From: an uncultured Chryseobacterium sp. | GTDB taxonomy: Bacteria > Bacteroidota > Bacteroidia > Flavobacteriales > Weeksellaceae | NCBI GenBank assembly: GCA_913778085.1 | Contig: CAJYXJ010000072.1 | Coordinates: 30,390 to 94,389, forward strand | Direction of reading: 5' to 3' | Length of the DNA stretch: 64,000 bases | Part shown: positions 56,164 to 64,000 of the stretch, in pieces | How the letters are laid out: each line of letters starts with the position of its first letter | How positions within the stretch are numbered: position 1 is the first letter of the stretch | Program-made: the position numbers and the translations under genes | Notes under the pieces: model-generated | Databases searched by the model: none | The model's input: the letters and a program-made list of their open reading frames with translations, nothing else | Told to the model about the DNA's origin: nothing

Positions 56164-56861
56164 TATTGTTTCTGTCAGTCAATATATTACCTGAAATTAA
56201 CAGCTTAATAATTAAAACTTTAATATTCTCCCACAGATTTTACACATTTTCAAAAAGGTTTGAATATTTATAGGGGTTAAAAATTTCTCAAAAGCACCTT
56301 GTTTGTCCATCCCGTAGGGACCTAAACATCATAATAGAGAATCAATCGGCTTAGTTTGTCCTGTCTTTAAATCCTCGTCTGGTTAATTTTAAAAAGCCCC
56401 GAAAGGGCATCACAACAATAGCACAGGTGAAACCCGGTGTAACATGGAATCCCGATTATTGAAGCCCTGAATATTGAATATGCAGGATTTTAAACCACGG
56501 ATTTTCAAAAAGGTTTGCGTGGCTCCGGAGCACTTAGCCACTGGCAAGCCATGCATTGCAAGAATGGTAAATAATAATTTCAATGCCTTGTTTATCACCT
56601 GTAAGGATCGAACATAGTATTAGAGCACCGCTAAAAAAGATTGGCCTGTATCCAGATCATCTTAAACCAGAATTTTAAAAACCCTGAAAGGGCGTCATCA
56701 ACAGCGCCGGATGCAGCCCGGTGTGAGCGTATTGATAAATTATCAAGCCCTGAAGGGGCGATATCATAAATACTTCGCAGCATGACTGCATGACAGTCTG
56801 TCCATTATCAATTTTACAGATTTTTCATAATTTAAAATTCCGGGAAAGTTATTTGACAACC
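56164..56861. repeat. Intergenic repeat region
   Basis: About 700 bases without a gene. AAGCCCCGAAAGGGC-type repeats occur at 56394, 56683 and 56748 (three copies in this gap), with CCCGGTGT between them. At 56305 a diverged TCCATCCCGTAGGGACC copy of the palindromic repeat seen at 6705 and 22965 is present. Confidence 0.6.
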
Positions 56862-57590
56862 TCAGGATTTACTTTCATCGATCAGTCCTTTAAAATAATC
56901 CCCGCATTTGGCGATGTGGGTTCCGTACCAGGAGAAAGCTTCTCCGTCCACGATCATGATTTTTTTATCGGGATATACTGCTTTTAATTCTTCAACATGT
57001 TTTTCTTTGAAAGGAAAGGGCTCTGAGGACAGCATAATGACATCCGCGCCGGCTAAATCTTCTGTGATAATTTCAGGATAACGTTTCCGGTCCGCGAACA
57101 GATTTTCAAAACCGATTTCAGTCAGGATCTTATGGATAAAGGTGTCGGAACCAATTGTCATATACGGGTTGTTCCAGATCAGGTAAGCAGCCTTTAATTT
57201 GGAATCGATGGCAGCCTGGCTAAGGACTTCATAAATTTTCAGATTGAAAGCCTGTGCCAGATCTTCCTTATTGAATAGTTTTCCCAGATTTTTCAGCAGG
57301 TAATAATTGTCCTCGACATTCTCAACATTTGTCACAAGGACCTTGAAGTCTTCCATCAGGGCTTCTACCTGCTCCTTTACATTCTCTTCCTTGTTGGCCA
57401 AAATAAGATCGGGCTGTAAAGCTTTGATCTTATCGGTATTGATGTTTTTCGTTCCGCCGATCACCGCAACATTTTTAACTTTTTCCGCGGGATGGATGCA
57501 GAATTTCGTCCTTCCGACGATTTCATCTTCCGTTAAACCTAAGTCAAACAAAGCCTCCGTGATAGAGGGAACCAGAGAAACTACTTTCAT
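56862..57590 (-). CDS. Helical-backbone metal receptor (BtuF-like), no signal peptide
   Basis: A 242-residue protein of the periplasmic-binding-protein III fold: VVSLVPSITEALFDLGL, VIGGTKNINTDKIKALQPDLILANKEEN and WNNPYMTIGSDTFIHKILTEIGFENLF. Relatives bind vitamin B12 or chelated metal ions. It starts directly at MKVVSLVPS with no signal peptide or lipobox, so as annotated it would be cytoplasmic. It starts 26 bases after mgtE and is probably co-transcribed with it. Confidence 0.88.
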   Translation of the reverse strand: MKVVSLVPSITEALFDLGLTEDEIVGRTKFCIHPAEKVKNVAVIGGTKNINTDKIKALQPDLILANKEENVKEQVEALMEDFKVLVTNVENVEDNYYLLKNLGKLFNKEDLAQAFNLKIYEVLSQAAIDSKLKAAYLIWNNPYMTIGSDTFIHKILTEIGFENLFADRKRYPEIITEDLAGADVIMLSSEPFPFKEKHVEELKAVYPDKKIMIVDGEAFSWYGTHIAKCGDYFKGLIDESKS

Positions 57591-57616
57591 TGTAATATTT
57601 TAGAGGTGGCCTAAAA

Positions 57617-58939
57617 TTACAAAAGTTTGTCCGTTAAGAAAAGTCCGGCCACCGAAAAGTAAATAATTAATCCCGTTACATCCACCAGCGTAGCCACAAA
57701 CGGAGCGGAAGAAGTGGCAGGGTCAAGCTTTAATTTTTTAAGAATAAAAGGAACCATGGAACCCGATAATGTTCCCCAGAGAACGATCATCACCAATGAA
57801 ACTCCTACGCTTAATCCTACAAACGGCCAGTAATCTCCATAGTTGAAAAGCCCGGTCTTATGCCAGATCATAATCCGGAGGAAACCGATGATCCCCAGGA
57901 TTCCTCCGAGAAGCAGTCCGGTAAAAATTTCCTTCCGCATCACATACCACCAGTCTTTCAGTCCGATTTCCTGAAGCGCCATTGCCCGGATGATAAGCGT
58001 AGCCGCCTGGGAACCGGAATTTCCCCCGCTTGAAATAATCAGGGGAACGAACAGGGCCAAGACCACAGCTTTCTGGATTTCATCCTCAAAATATCCCATC
58101 GCAGAAGCGGTCAGCATTTCCGAAAAGAAGAGTATAATCAGCCACATTCCTCTTTTTTTAACCATCTCTATAAGAGAAGTCTGGGTATAGGGAAGGTCCA
58201 GGGCTTCCAATCCCCCGAATTTCTGAATATCCTCAGTATTCTGCTGTTCGATCTGGTCTAAAATGTCGTCAATCGTTACGATGCCTACCAATACTCCGGC
58301 TTCGGTGATAATCGGAAGGGCAGCACGGTCATATTTTTCAAAATACTGTACAGCATCTTCTTTGGTCGTGGTCGTGGTTATCGCTACGAAATGGTTGTCG
58401 GTAATTTCGGAAACCATCGTATCTTCTTCGGCCAGCAGCAGGCTTCCTAAAGCAATATCGTCGATCAGCCGGTTCCTTTCGTCCACCACATACAGGTAAT
58501 TCATGGTTTCCACCTTGCTGCCTACCTTCTTGATCTGCTGAAGGCATCTTTTAATTGTCCACTCCTTACGGATCTGGATATAGTAGGGCGTCATCAGACG
58601 GGCAATGGAGTCGGAATCGTAACCTAATAATTTAAGGGCGATTCTCCGTTCCTGCGGGTTCAGATGGTTGATGGAATATTTAATGAGCTCATCCGGGAAA
58701 TCTTCGAACAATGCCGTCCGGTCATCCGGAGTCATGGCGTTCAGGATCTCGGAAACTTCGTCGCTGCCGATGCTTCTAATGGTTTCTTCCTGGAAATCGG
58801 GGTCCAGGTGGGAAAAAACTTCCGCTTTGTATTCTTTCGGAACTTTCAGGAATGCCAGAAGCCTTTCATCAGCGTGAAGTTCACTGAGGGTTTCGGCGAT
58901 ATCGGCGGGGTTGAATACAAGTTCGTCTTTAGAATTCAA
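57617..58939 (-). CDS. mgtE: Magnesium transporter MgtE
   Basis: A 440-residue magnesium channel. N domain (about 8-120; [20 protein letters not shown]), CBS pair (about 125-245), then five spans from about 270 to 440 with the conserved [20 protein letters not shown]. Cytoplasmic N/CBS domains gate the pore by Mg. I start it at TTG 58939 ([16 protein letters not shown]): the frame is open to a TTG at 58993, but that TTG is the -33 element of a promoter whose -7 box lies inside the extension. Confidence 0.92.
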
Positions 58940-58961
58940 AACGTGATTTTTTAGGGTAGTG

Positions 58962-58993
58962 CAAAAATAATTCAATTTTTTAAAATTGACCAA
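58962..58993 (-). promoter_or_regulatory. Promoter of mgtE
   Basis: Minus strand: TTG at 58993-58991, 21-base spacer, perfect TATTTTTG at 58969-58962. Predicted start about 58956, so an mRNA cannot include the upstream TTG codon. Confidence 0.65.
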
Positions 58994-59038
58994 CGAAGTG
59001 GAAAATTTAAGGATTAATTAAACTTTTTGAAAACAGAA

Positions 59039-59061
59039 AAGCATCCGGGGTCCGGATGCTT
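59039..59061 (-). terminator. Terminator after the bacteriocin-like pair
   Basis: AAGCATCCGG / CCGGATGCTT perfect ten-pair stem with a three-base loop, followed on the minus strand by TTTTCTG. Confidence 0.88.
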
Positions 59062-59084
59062 GTGAAGTTCAGATGTCTGAGAAA

Positions 59085-59228
59085 TTATTCTTCAATACAG
59101 GCGTACGCCACACACATTCTGTTGCAGCACCATCCCACATAACATTGAGAATGGTCCGTACACTTCTGCAATGTACCGCCGTTAATTTTTTCCTGCTCCT
59201 TTCTCGTTAATTTCTTTAGATTTTTCAT
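59085..59228 (-). CDS. GG-leader bacteriocin-like peptide 2, six cysteines
   Basis: A 47-residue peptide. Leader of 18 residues, MKNLKKLTRKEQEKINGG, ends in the double-glycine cleavage site. The 29-residue core (TLQKCTDHSQCYVGWCCNRM...) has cysteines spaced C-x5-C-x4-CC-x3-C-x4-C. Start is ATG 59228; the longer frame overlaps the sister gene. Spacing matches knottins. No transporter or immunity gene is adjacent. Confidence 0.85.
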   Translation of the reverse strand: MKNLKKLTRKEQEKINGGTLQKCTDHSQCYVGWCCNRMCVAYACIEE

Positions 59229-59250
59229 AGCAATATATTTTAAGATCTTA

Positions 59251-59394
59251 TTATACTTCAGGGCAATTGTAGTAAACACATACGTTGTGGCAGCATGAAC
59301 CGCCCGGACATTCAAAATGATCATGACATCTCTGAAGGTTTCCGCCGTTAATTTGCCCCTGTTCTTTACGGGTAAGCTTTTTTAGATTTTTCAT
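59251..59394 (-). CDS. GG-leader bacteriocin-like peptide 1, six cysteines
   Basis: A 47-residue paralogue, not called as its own frame because of its length. Leader MKNLKKLTRKEQGQINGG, core NLQRCHDHFECPGGSCCHNV then CVYYNCPEV, with the same spacing C-x5-C-x4-CC-x3-C-x4-C. The next peptide begins 22 bases after its stop, so both come from one transcript that ends at the terminator at 59039-59061. Bacteroidota 'bacteriocin-like' leaders of this kind are exported by peptidase-containing ABC transporters, none of which is in the window. Confidence 0.85.
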   Translation of the reverse strand: MKNLKKLTRKEQGQINGGNLQRCHDHFECPGGSCCHNVCVYYNCPEV

Positions 59395-59436
59395 AAGAAT
59401 TGATTTTAGTGTGATTAAATATAATAAAAAAAAATT

Positions 59437-59634
59437 AAATTAATCACTATATAATGAAAAATAATAGCCCGTAAAAGATTGTTTTTAAGAAAGATCTGTT
59501 TGGGAATACAGGAATGGGAATTAAAAAGCACCTATACATCGTACCGGTGCTTAAGAAATTTCAATTGAGATAGTTTGAATGAATTGTTATCCCGAAATTA
59601 ATGAAATATTTTAAATTATTCACTAAATAATGAA
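59437..59634. repeat. Two near-palindromic 22-bp sites upstream of the bacteriocin pair
   Basis: AAATTA(A/T)TCACTA(T/A)ATAATGAA occurs at 59437-59458 and 59613-59634 in the same orientation (20 of 22 identical, palindromic core TCACTA..TAATGA). The first lies about 45 bases before the start of peptide 1. Confidence 0.5.
59526..59552 (-). terminator. Terminator between secreted-protein gene and bacteriocin pair
   Basis: AAGCACC / GGTGCTT hairpin followed on the minus strand by TTTTTAAT. It lies about 210 bases past the stop of the gene at 59763 and separates it from the peptides. The remaining gap 59395-59762 contains no gene. Confidence 0.6.
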
Positions 59635-59762
59635 TTTAATCTAAAGAAATTCAATGAGATGCATAACTTTATGTAAAAAGATAATGCTGAATTAACGAAA
59701 TGAAGCTGAAATAAGGTTTACAGCAGATGTAATCATAGAGGTTAATGAAAAGCAGGCACCGT

Positions 59763-60317
59763 CTAAAAACCGGCTACAGCAGCATTCCTTGTCTTTCTGA
59801 ACTGCTTCAGAATTCCTTTGATGGCGCCGTTGGTACCGATCTTTACAGAGTTTGTTGTTGAGCCCAGAAGCCGCATGTTTTTCCTGTAGGTGTCATAATC
59901 GGTTTCGGTAAGAAGATTACCCTGTGCATCAAAGAGTTTCATGCTGACTATAACCTGGTTGGAGAACACATACTTTCCAAGCCCGACCTTAAAATATTTT
60001 ACTTTGGGAACGATGGCGAAATCGGCATCATTATTTATACAGTAATCTGCAATGGTCTTCCGGTCGATGCTGTCAAAGGAAATCTGGGTTTCCGTTTTAA
60101 GCATTTTGTTTTTTCTTTCGCTTAAATTATCCGATACGGCACTGAAAAAAGCGGTATTTGTTGGTTCTTTGATTTCTTCAATATCGGGTTCCACTACAGG
60201 ATTGAAATATAGGACCTTATTGATCTTTTCGCCGGCAGATTTTTGTGCTTTCAGTATGAAAACACCTCCAAGAAGAAGTCCGGTACATAGAATAAAAGTT
60301 AGTTTTTTTCCCATCAT
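59763..60317 (-). CDS. Secreted protein of unknown function
   Basis: A 184-residue exported protein with a signal peptide (about 1-24, ending LKAQ). The region from ADYCINNDADFAIVPKVKYFKVGLGKYVFSNQVIVSMKLFDAQGNLLTET is beta-alpha-beta in look and recalls lipoprotein/CsgG-like 'LpoB' folds, but I cannot name a family. Divergent from rpsO. The ATG at 60317 or the second at 60314 may be used. Confidence 0.65.
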   Translation of the reverse strand: MMGKKLTFILCTGLLLGGVFILKAQKSAGEKINKVLYFNPVVEPDIEEIKEPTNTAFFSAVSDNLSERKNKMLKTETQISFDSIDRKTIADYCINNDADFAIVPKVKYFKVGLGKYVFSNQVIVSMKLFDAQGNLLTETDYDTYRKNMRLLGSTTNSVKIGTNGAIKGILKQFRKTRNAAVAGF

Positions 60318-60420
60318 TAATTACCATGCAAAATTACTGCCTTTTGATGGTCCCACATAATTTTTTTAAGAAATTTTTAACATTTTTCTCTATGAATAGC
60401 GATAAATGAAATCAATAATG

Positions 60421-60451
60421 TTGGCAGATTCAAAAATAAGTTGTACTTTTG
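60421..60451 (+). promoter_or_regulatory. Promoter of rpsO
   Basis: TTG at 60421-60423, 20-base spacer and perfect TACTTTTG at 60444-60451 followed by CA. Textbook Bacteroidota spacing; 35 bases before the ATG. Confidence 0.75.
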
Positions 60452-60486
60452 CAGCCGTTACATAATAATCATTAAACAATATTGGA

Positions 60487-60756
60487 ATGTACTTAACTAC
60501 AGAAAAAAAGCAGGAAATTTTCGCAAAGCACGGAAAATCTGCACAGGACACCGGAAGCGCTGAAGGGCAAATCGCACTTTTCACTTTCAGAATCAACCAC
60601 TTATCTCAGCACTTAAAAGCTAACCGTCACGATTTCAACACTGAGAGATCTCTTGTGAAATTGGTAGGTAAGAGAAAAAGTTTGTTAGATTACCTTAAAA
60701 ACAAAGATATCGAAAGATACAGAGCAATTATTGCTGAATTAGGTTTAAGAAAATAA
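60487..60756 (+). CDS. rpsO: 30S ribosomal protein S15
   Basis: An 89-residue ribosomal protein. MYLTTEKKQEIFAKHGKSAQDTGSAEGQIALFTFRINHLSQHLKANRHD and SLVKLVGKRKSLLDYLKNKDIERYRAIIAELGLRK are the S15 hallmarks. It binds 16S rRNA early in small-subunit assembly. As in many bacteria it precedes pnp, here by 576 bases, and has its own promoter and terminator. Confidence 0.98.
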   Translation: MYLTTEKKQEIFAKHGKSAQDTGSAEGQIALFTFRINHLSQHLKANRHDFNTERSLVKLVGKRKSLLDYLKNKDIERYRAIIAELGLRK

Positions 60757-60776
60757 TCTACAGAGATTTAAAAATA

Positions 60777-60806
60777 AAGCAACTTCGAAAGAGGTTGCTT
60801 TTTTAT
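60777..60806 (+). terminator. Terminator after rpsO
   Basis: AAGCAACTTC / GAGGTTGCTT stem with one G-U pair and a T run. Confidence 0.9.
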
Positions 60807-61260
60807 TTAATGTAATTAAGGATTAAGGCCGGGAGAGGGAAGCCGGATGCCGGAATTTTTTTTGTCAAAATTATTGCCGGCAGTCTTAATATTCAGATGA
60901 TTTTATCTGTATTCTGTCATAATGGACAACTTTATTTAAAAATTTGTGATTACTTCTAATTTGTTAAAACGAATTAAATACTATCGAAATTCAAGTCATT
61001 TAGGTTTATTTTCATATTAGATCTTAAAAAGTTAATTTAATTTTAAACCGATCCACTGCTATCATTTGCTGAGTCAAACATCCTTGCGACTGGAAAAATT
61101 CGCGCCATGCTAAACAAATTCCTTAGCGTCGGTAGCGTTAAAATCAAATCACAGCCTCAGAGCTTTTAAAAATCATAATTTCATTTCAGTAAAACCAATC
61201 CGGAAGCCTCATTCCGTAACGATTTTAAAAGACATAAGGGCTTAATCCAAATAATTACCT

Positions 61261-61268
61261 TAAATTTG
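61261..61268 (+). promoter_or_regulatory. -7 box TAAATTTG of pnp
   Basis: Perfect TAnnTTTG followed by CA, 64 bases before the ATG chosen for pnp. Confidence 0.5.
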
Positions 61269-61332
61269 CAGGTAAATTTAGACGAAATATAATCTTAAAA
61301 GCACTCAATACGGAGTGCAACACAAACAATTT

Positions 61333-63681
61333 ATGAGTGTACCTCAAGCAATTACAGAGCTGATTACTCTTGCAGACGGCAGAGAAATCACTATTGAAAC
61401 AGGAAAACTGGCTAAGCAGGCCGACGGATCTGTTGTCGTAAAAATGGGCGGAACCATGCTTTTAGCAACGGTTGTCGCAAACAAAGAAGCAAATCCCGGT
61501 GTGGATTTCCTGCCGTTAACGGTAGATTACAGAGAGAAGTTCTATGCGGGCGGTAAAATTCCCGGAAACTTTTTCAGAAGAGAAGCGCGTCCTTCCGACC
61601 AGGAAATCCTGACGATGCGTCTTGTAGACAGAGTATTAAGACCTTTGTTCCCGGAAGATTTCCACGCGGAAGTTCAGGTGATGATTTCCCTGATCTCTTA
61701 CGACGGACAGTCGATTCCTGATGACCTTGCCGGTCTTGCGGCATCTTCAGCCATTGCGATTACCGATATTCCTTTCAACGGACCCATGTCTGAAGTAAGG
61801 GTGGTAAGAATCAACGGTGAACTTTCCATCAACCCGAATTACGCAGATCTTAAAGATTCCGACCTGGATATTATGGTGGGAGCTACCAAAGATTCCATCG
61901 TGATGGTAGAAGGGGAAATGAAAGAAATCTCCGAACAGGAAATGCTGGAAGCCATTACTTTTGCCCATGCTGAAATCAAGAAGCAGGTGGAAGCGCAGGA
62001 AAGACTGGCTGAAAAAGTAGGAAAATCGTTCCCGAAAAGAGAATACATCCACGAAACTCACGATGAAGCCATCCGTGAAAAAGTTTGGAAAGAAACATAC
62101 GATAAAGTATACGAAGTAGCAAAGACCCCTTCAGGAAAAGAAGAAAGAGCGGAAAAATTCAAAGCGGTACGTGAAGAATTCCTTGCGCAGTATGTAGATA
62201 ATCCTGAGGAGCTGGAACGAGTAACCCCTTTCGTAAAAGTATATTACCACGATGTGGAGAAAGAGGCGATGCGCCAGATGATTTTAAATGAAAAAATCCG
62301 TCTGGACGGTCGTGATCCTGAAACCATCCGTCCGATCTGGAGTGAAATCGATTATTTACCGGGTGCTCACGGATCTGCCGTTTTCACCAGAGGAGAAACG
62401 CAGTCGCTTACAGCAGTAACGCTGGGCTCTATTAAAGATGCCAACATGGTAGACAGCGTGATGGTAAATTATGACGAAAGATTCTTCCTGCATTATAATT
62501 TCCCTCCGTTCTCCACAGGGGAAGCAAGACCTCTAAGAGGAACTTCCAGAAGAGAGGTAGGTCACGGAAACCTTGCTCAGAGAGCATTGGCGAACATGAT
62601 TCCGGAAGAAAATCCATATACGATCAGAATCGTTTCCGATATCCTTGAATCCAACGGTTCGTCTTCCATGGCTACCGTTTGTGCCGGAACCCTGGCGCTG
62701 ATGGACGCCGGGATCCAGATTGCAAAACCGGTTTCCGGAATTGCAATGGGATTGGTAACGGATACCAAAACAGGAAACTTCACCGTATTATCCGATATCT
62801 TAGGGGATGAAGATCACCTTGGAGATATGGACTTTAAAGTAACCGGAACGGCAGACGGAATCACCGCTTGCCAGATGGACATCAAGATCCAGGGTCTGTC
62901 CATGGATATTATGGAGAAAGCCTTAATGCAGGCTAAAGACGGCAGACTGCACATCTTAAACAAGATCACGGAAACCATTGCTGAACCTAGATCCGATGTG
63001 AAACCTCACGCTCCGAAAATGGTGATGATGGAAATCCCTAAAGATTTCATCGGTGCCGTAATCGGGCCTGGAGGAAAAATCATCCAGCAGATGCAGAAAG
63101 ATACCGATACCGTTATTGCCATTGAAGAAATCGGTGAAATCGGAAGAATCGAAATTTCCGGGGTTAGCAGAGAGAAAATCAATGAAGCGATCGCAAAAAT
63201 CAACGAGATTACTTTCGTACCGGTAGTTGGGGAAGTATACAACGGGAAAGTGGTAAAAGTAATGGACTTCGGTGCTTTCGTAGCGATTGCTAAAGGTACG
63301 GAAGGACTTCTTCACATCTCCGAGATCGAATGGTCACGCCTGGATAAGGTTCCTTACAACGAAGGAGATGAAGTGGAAGTGAAGTTCATGGGTTACGATG
63401 ACCGTAAGAAAATGAAACTTTCCAGAAAGGTATTGTTGCCAAGACCTCCTAAAGCGGAAGGGCAGGGAAGACCTGAACGTTCCGACCGACCTGAGCGTTC
63501 TGACCGTCCGAACCGACCTGAAGGCCAGAGAAGACCGGAAGGGCAAAGAAGACCTGAAGGTGACAGAGAAAGAAGGCATGATGGCGAAAGAAGAAATGAC
63601 GGAGATAGAAGACAGGAGAGAGAAAGAAGACCTGAAGGCGATCAGCCGGCAGGAGATCAGAATCCTTCTTCTGAAGAATAA
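61333..63681 (+). CDS. pnp: Polyribonucleotide nucleotidyltransferase (PNPase)
   Basis: A 782-residue 3'-5' exoribonuclease. Two RNase PH domains ([42 protein letters not shown] and [24 protein letters not shown]), a KH domain ([20 protein letters not shown]) and an S1 domain ([20 protein letters not shown]). An extra C-terminal tail of about 75 residues is almost all R, E, P, D and G in short repeats ([11 protein letters not shown]). I use ATG 61333; a GTG at 61315 would add six residues. Main RNA turnover enzyme with no partner gene here. Confidence 0.97.
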   Translation: MSVPQAITELITLADGREITIETGKLAKQADGSVVVKMGGTMLLATVVANKEANPGVDFLPLTVDYREKFYAGGKIPGNFFRREARPSDQEILTMRLVDRVLRPLFPEDFHAEVQVMISLISYDGQSIPDDLAGLAASSAIAITDIPFNGPMSEVRVVRINGELSINPNYADLKDSDLDIMVGATKDSIVMVEGEMKEISEQEMLEAITFAHAEIKKQVEAQERLAEKVGKSFPKREYIHETHDEAIREKVWKETYDKVYEVAKTPSGKEERAEKFKAVREEFLAQYVDNPEELERVTPFVKVYYHDVEKEAMRQMILNEKIRLDGRDPETIRPIWSEIDYLPGAHGSAVFTRGETQSLTAVTLGSIKDANMVDSVMVNYDERFFLHYNFPPFSTGEARPLRGTSRREVGHGNLAQRALANMIPEENPYTIRIVSDILESNGSSSMATVCAGTLALMDAGIQIAKPVSGIAMGLVTDTKTGNFTVLSDILGDEDHLGDMDFKVTGTADGITACQMDIKIQGLSMDIMEKALMQAKDGRLHILNKITETIAEPRSDVKPHAPKMVMMEIPKDFIGAVIGPGGKIIQQMQKDTDTVIAIEEIGEIGRIEISGVSREKINEAIAKINEITFVPVVGEVYNGKVVKVMDFGAFVAIAKGTEGLLHISEIEWSRLDKVPYNEGDEVEVKFMGYDDRKKMKLSRKVLLPRPPKAEGQGRPERSDRPERSDRPNRPEGQRRPEGQRRPEGDRERRHDGERRNDGDRRQERERRPEGDQPAGDQNPSSEE

Positions 63682-64000
63682 GATAATAAGATGATCAATC
63701 ATATTAAACCACCGGGATTCCGGTGGTTTTTTTATGGGGTCGGCTCAATATGGATCTGATTTGCAAGCAGCTAAAAAATAATTTTGTACCATTTATATCA
63801 AAGTTAAAGTGAGTTCAGCCTCATCAGTGATCGAACCATCTTATATTAAAATCTAATACATTTATCAGTAGCTTCGGGCTTTAGCCCAATGTCATTAAGT
63901 TAAGGTCTTATAGATTTTTTTTATAGTTTTTAGTGACCTTTGGTTTCGCTCTGACTCTGTATTTTAAAATATTCCTTTTAAAAGATCTTTTGGGCCTGAT
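63682..64000. other. Intergenic tail of the window
   Basis: 319 bases: the pnp terminator, then AT-rich sequence with a GGGCTTTAGCCC hairpin at 63869-63880 (same family as 14953). No gene seen. Confidence 0.5.
63707..63733 (+). terminator. Terminator after pnp
   Basis: AACCACCGG / CCGGTGGTT perfect nine-pair hairpin and seven T. Confidence 0.92.

Larger units (their letters stand above)
60757..61332. other. rpsO-pnp intergenic region
   Basis: 576 bases holding the rpsO terminator, a GGAAGCCGGATGCCGGAA repeat copy near 60838, repeat remnants with CCTTGCGACT and CCTTAGCG near 61080-61130, and the pnp -7 box at 61261. No gene supported. Confidence 0.55.

Noticed and set aside
1-64000. CRISPR array, prophage or insertion sequence
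   Set aside because: No regularly spaced repeats with unique spacers, no transposase, integrase or phage structural genes were seen apart from the tssBC pair.

Overview
The window looks like chromosomal DNA of a Bacteroidota bacterium, most likely family Weeksellaceae (Chryseobacterium or a close relative). Four things point there: many TAnnTTTG -7 promoter boxes; a gldD gene of the gliding/type IX secretion group next to mutY; Bacteroidota-type sheath proteins of the type VI secretion system (TssB/TssC); and a pair of GG-leader 'bacteriocin-like' peptides with the leader ending KINGG. No rRNA operon, CRISPR array, intact insertion sequence, integrase or prophage was seen. One tRNA (Leu-CAA) is present.

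Layout. Positions 1-7.6 kb hold an STAS-like protein, two SIMPL-type secreted proteins, small lipoproteins, a LytS-type TPR histidine kinase overlapping its LytTR regulator, a lipocalin and a cluster of nested inverted repeats. 7.7-19.1 kb holds cinA, a large GH18/NodB/GT2 fusion that looks like a one-protein polysaccharide synthesis machine, and two M13 zinc peptidases flanking an erythromycin-esterase-like protein. 19.3-21.2 kb is an isolated tssB-tssC pair. 21.7-34.6 kb is mostly housekeeping and repair: mutY, gldD, a PfkB kinase, a SurA-like chaperone, a nitronate monooxygenase-like enzyme, hydrolases, queG, an L,D-transpeptidase-like lipoprotein and a photolyase. 

35.8-49.7 kb is a coherent efflux locus. 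A six-gene minus-strand operon (membrane-fusion protein, DUF4932 metallopeptidase-like protein, ABC ATPase, two FtsX/MacB-type permeases, TolC) lies next to a sigma-54 type response regulator and its sensor kinase on the plus strand. In front of the operon are two tandem 16-bp palindromes exactly 21 bp apart and a near-consensus -24/-12 promoter. This suggests the two-component system switches on the pump through sigma-54. A YhcG-type nuclease gene broken by a one-base frameshift sits between pump and regulators.

49.7-53.1 kb is an accessory pocket of small unknown genes ending at tRNA-Leu. The 3' half of that tRNA and its terminator are duplicated about 870 bp away, bracketing one secreted-protein gene. 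53.1-64 kb returns to core genes: an MBL hydrolase, a conserved Bacteroidota protein, a free-methionine-sulfoxide-reductase-like GAF protein, mgtE with a metal-receptor-like protein, two tandem knottin-like bacteriocin peptides, rpsO and pnp with an Arg-rich tail.

The intergenic DNA is rich in dispersed palindromic repeats. One copy is a compact 224-bp element with perfect 29-bp terminal inverted repeats.
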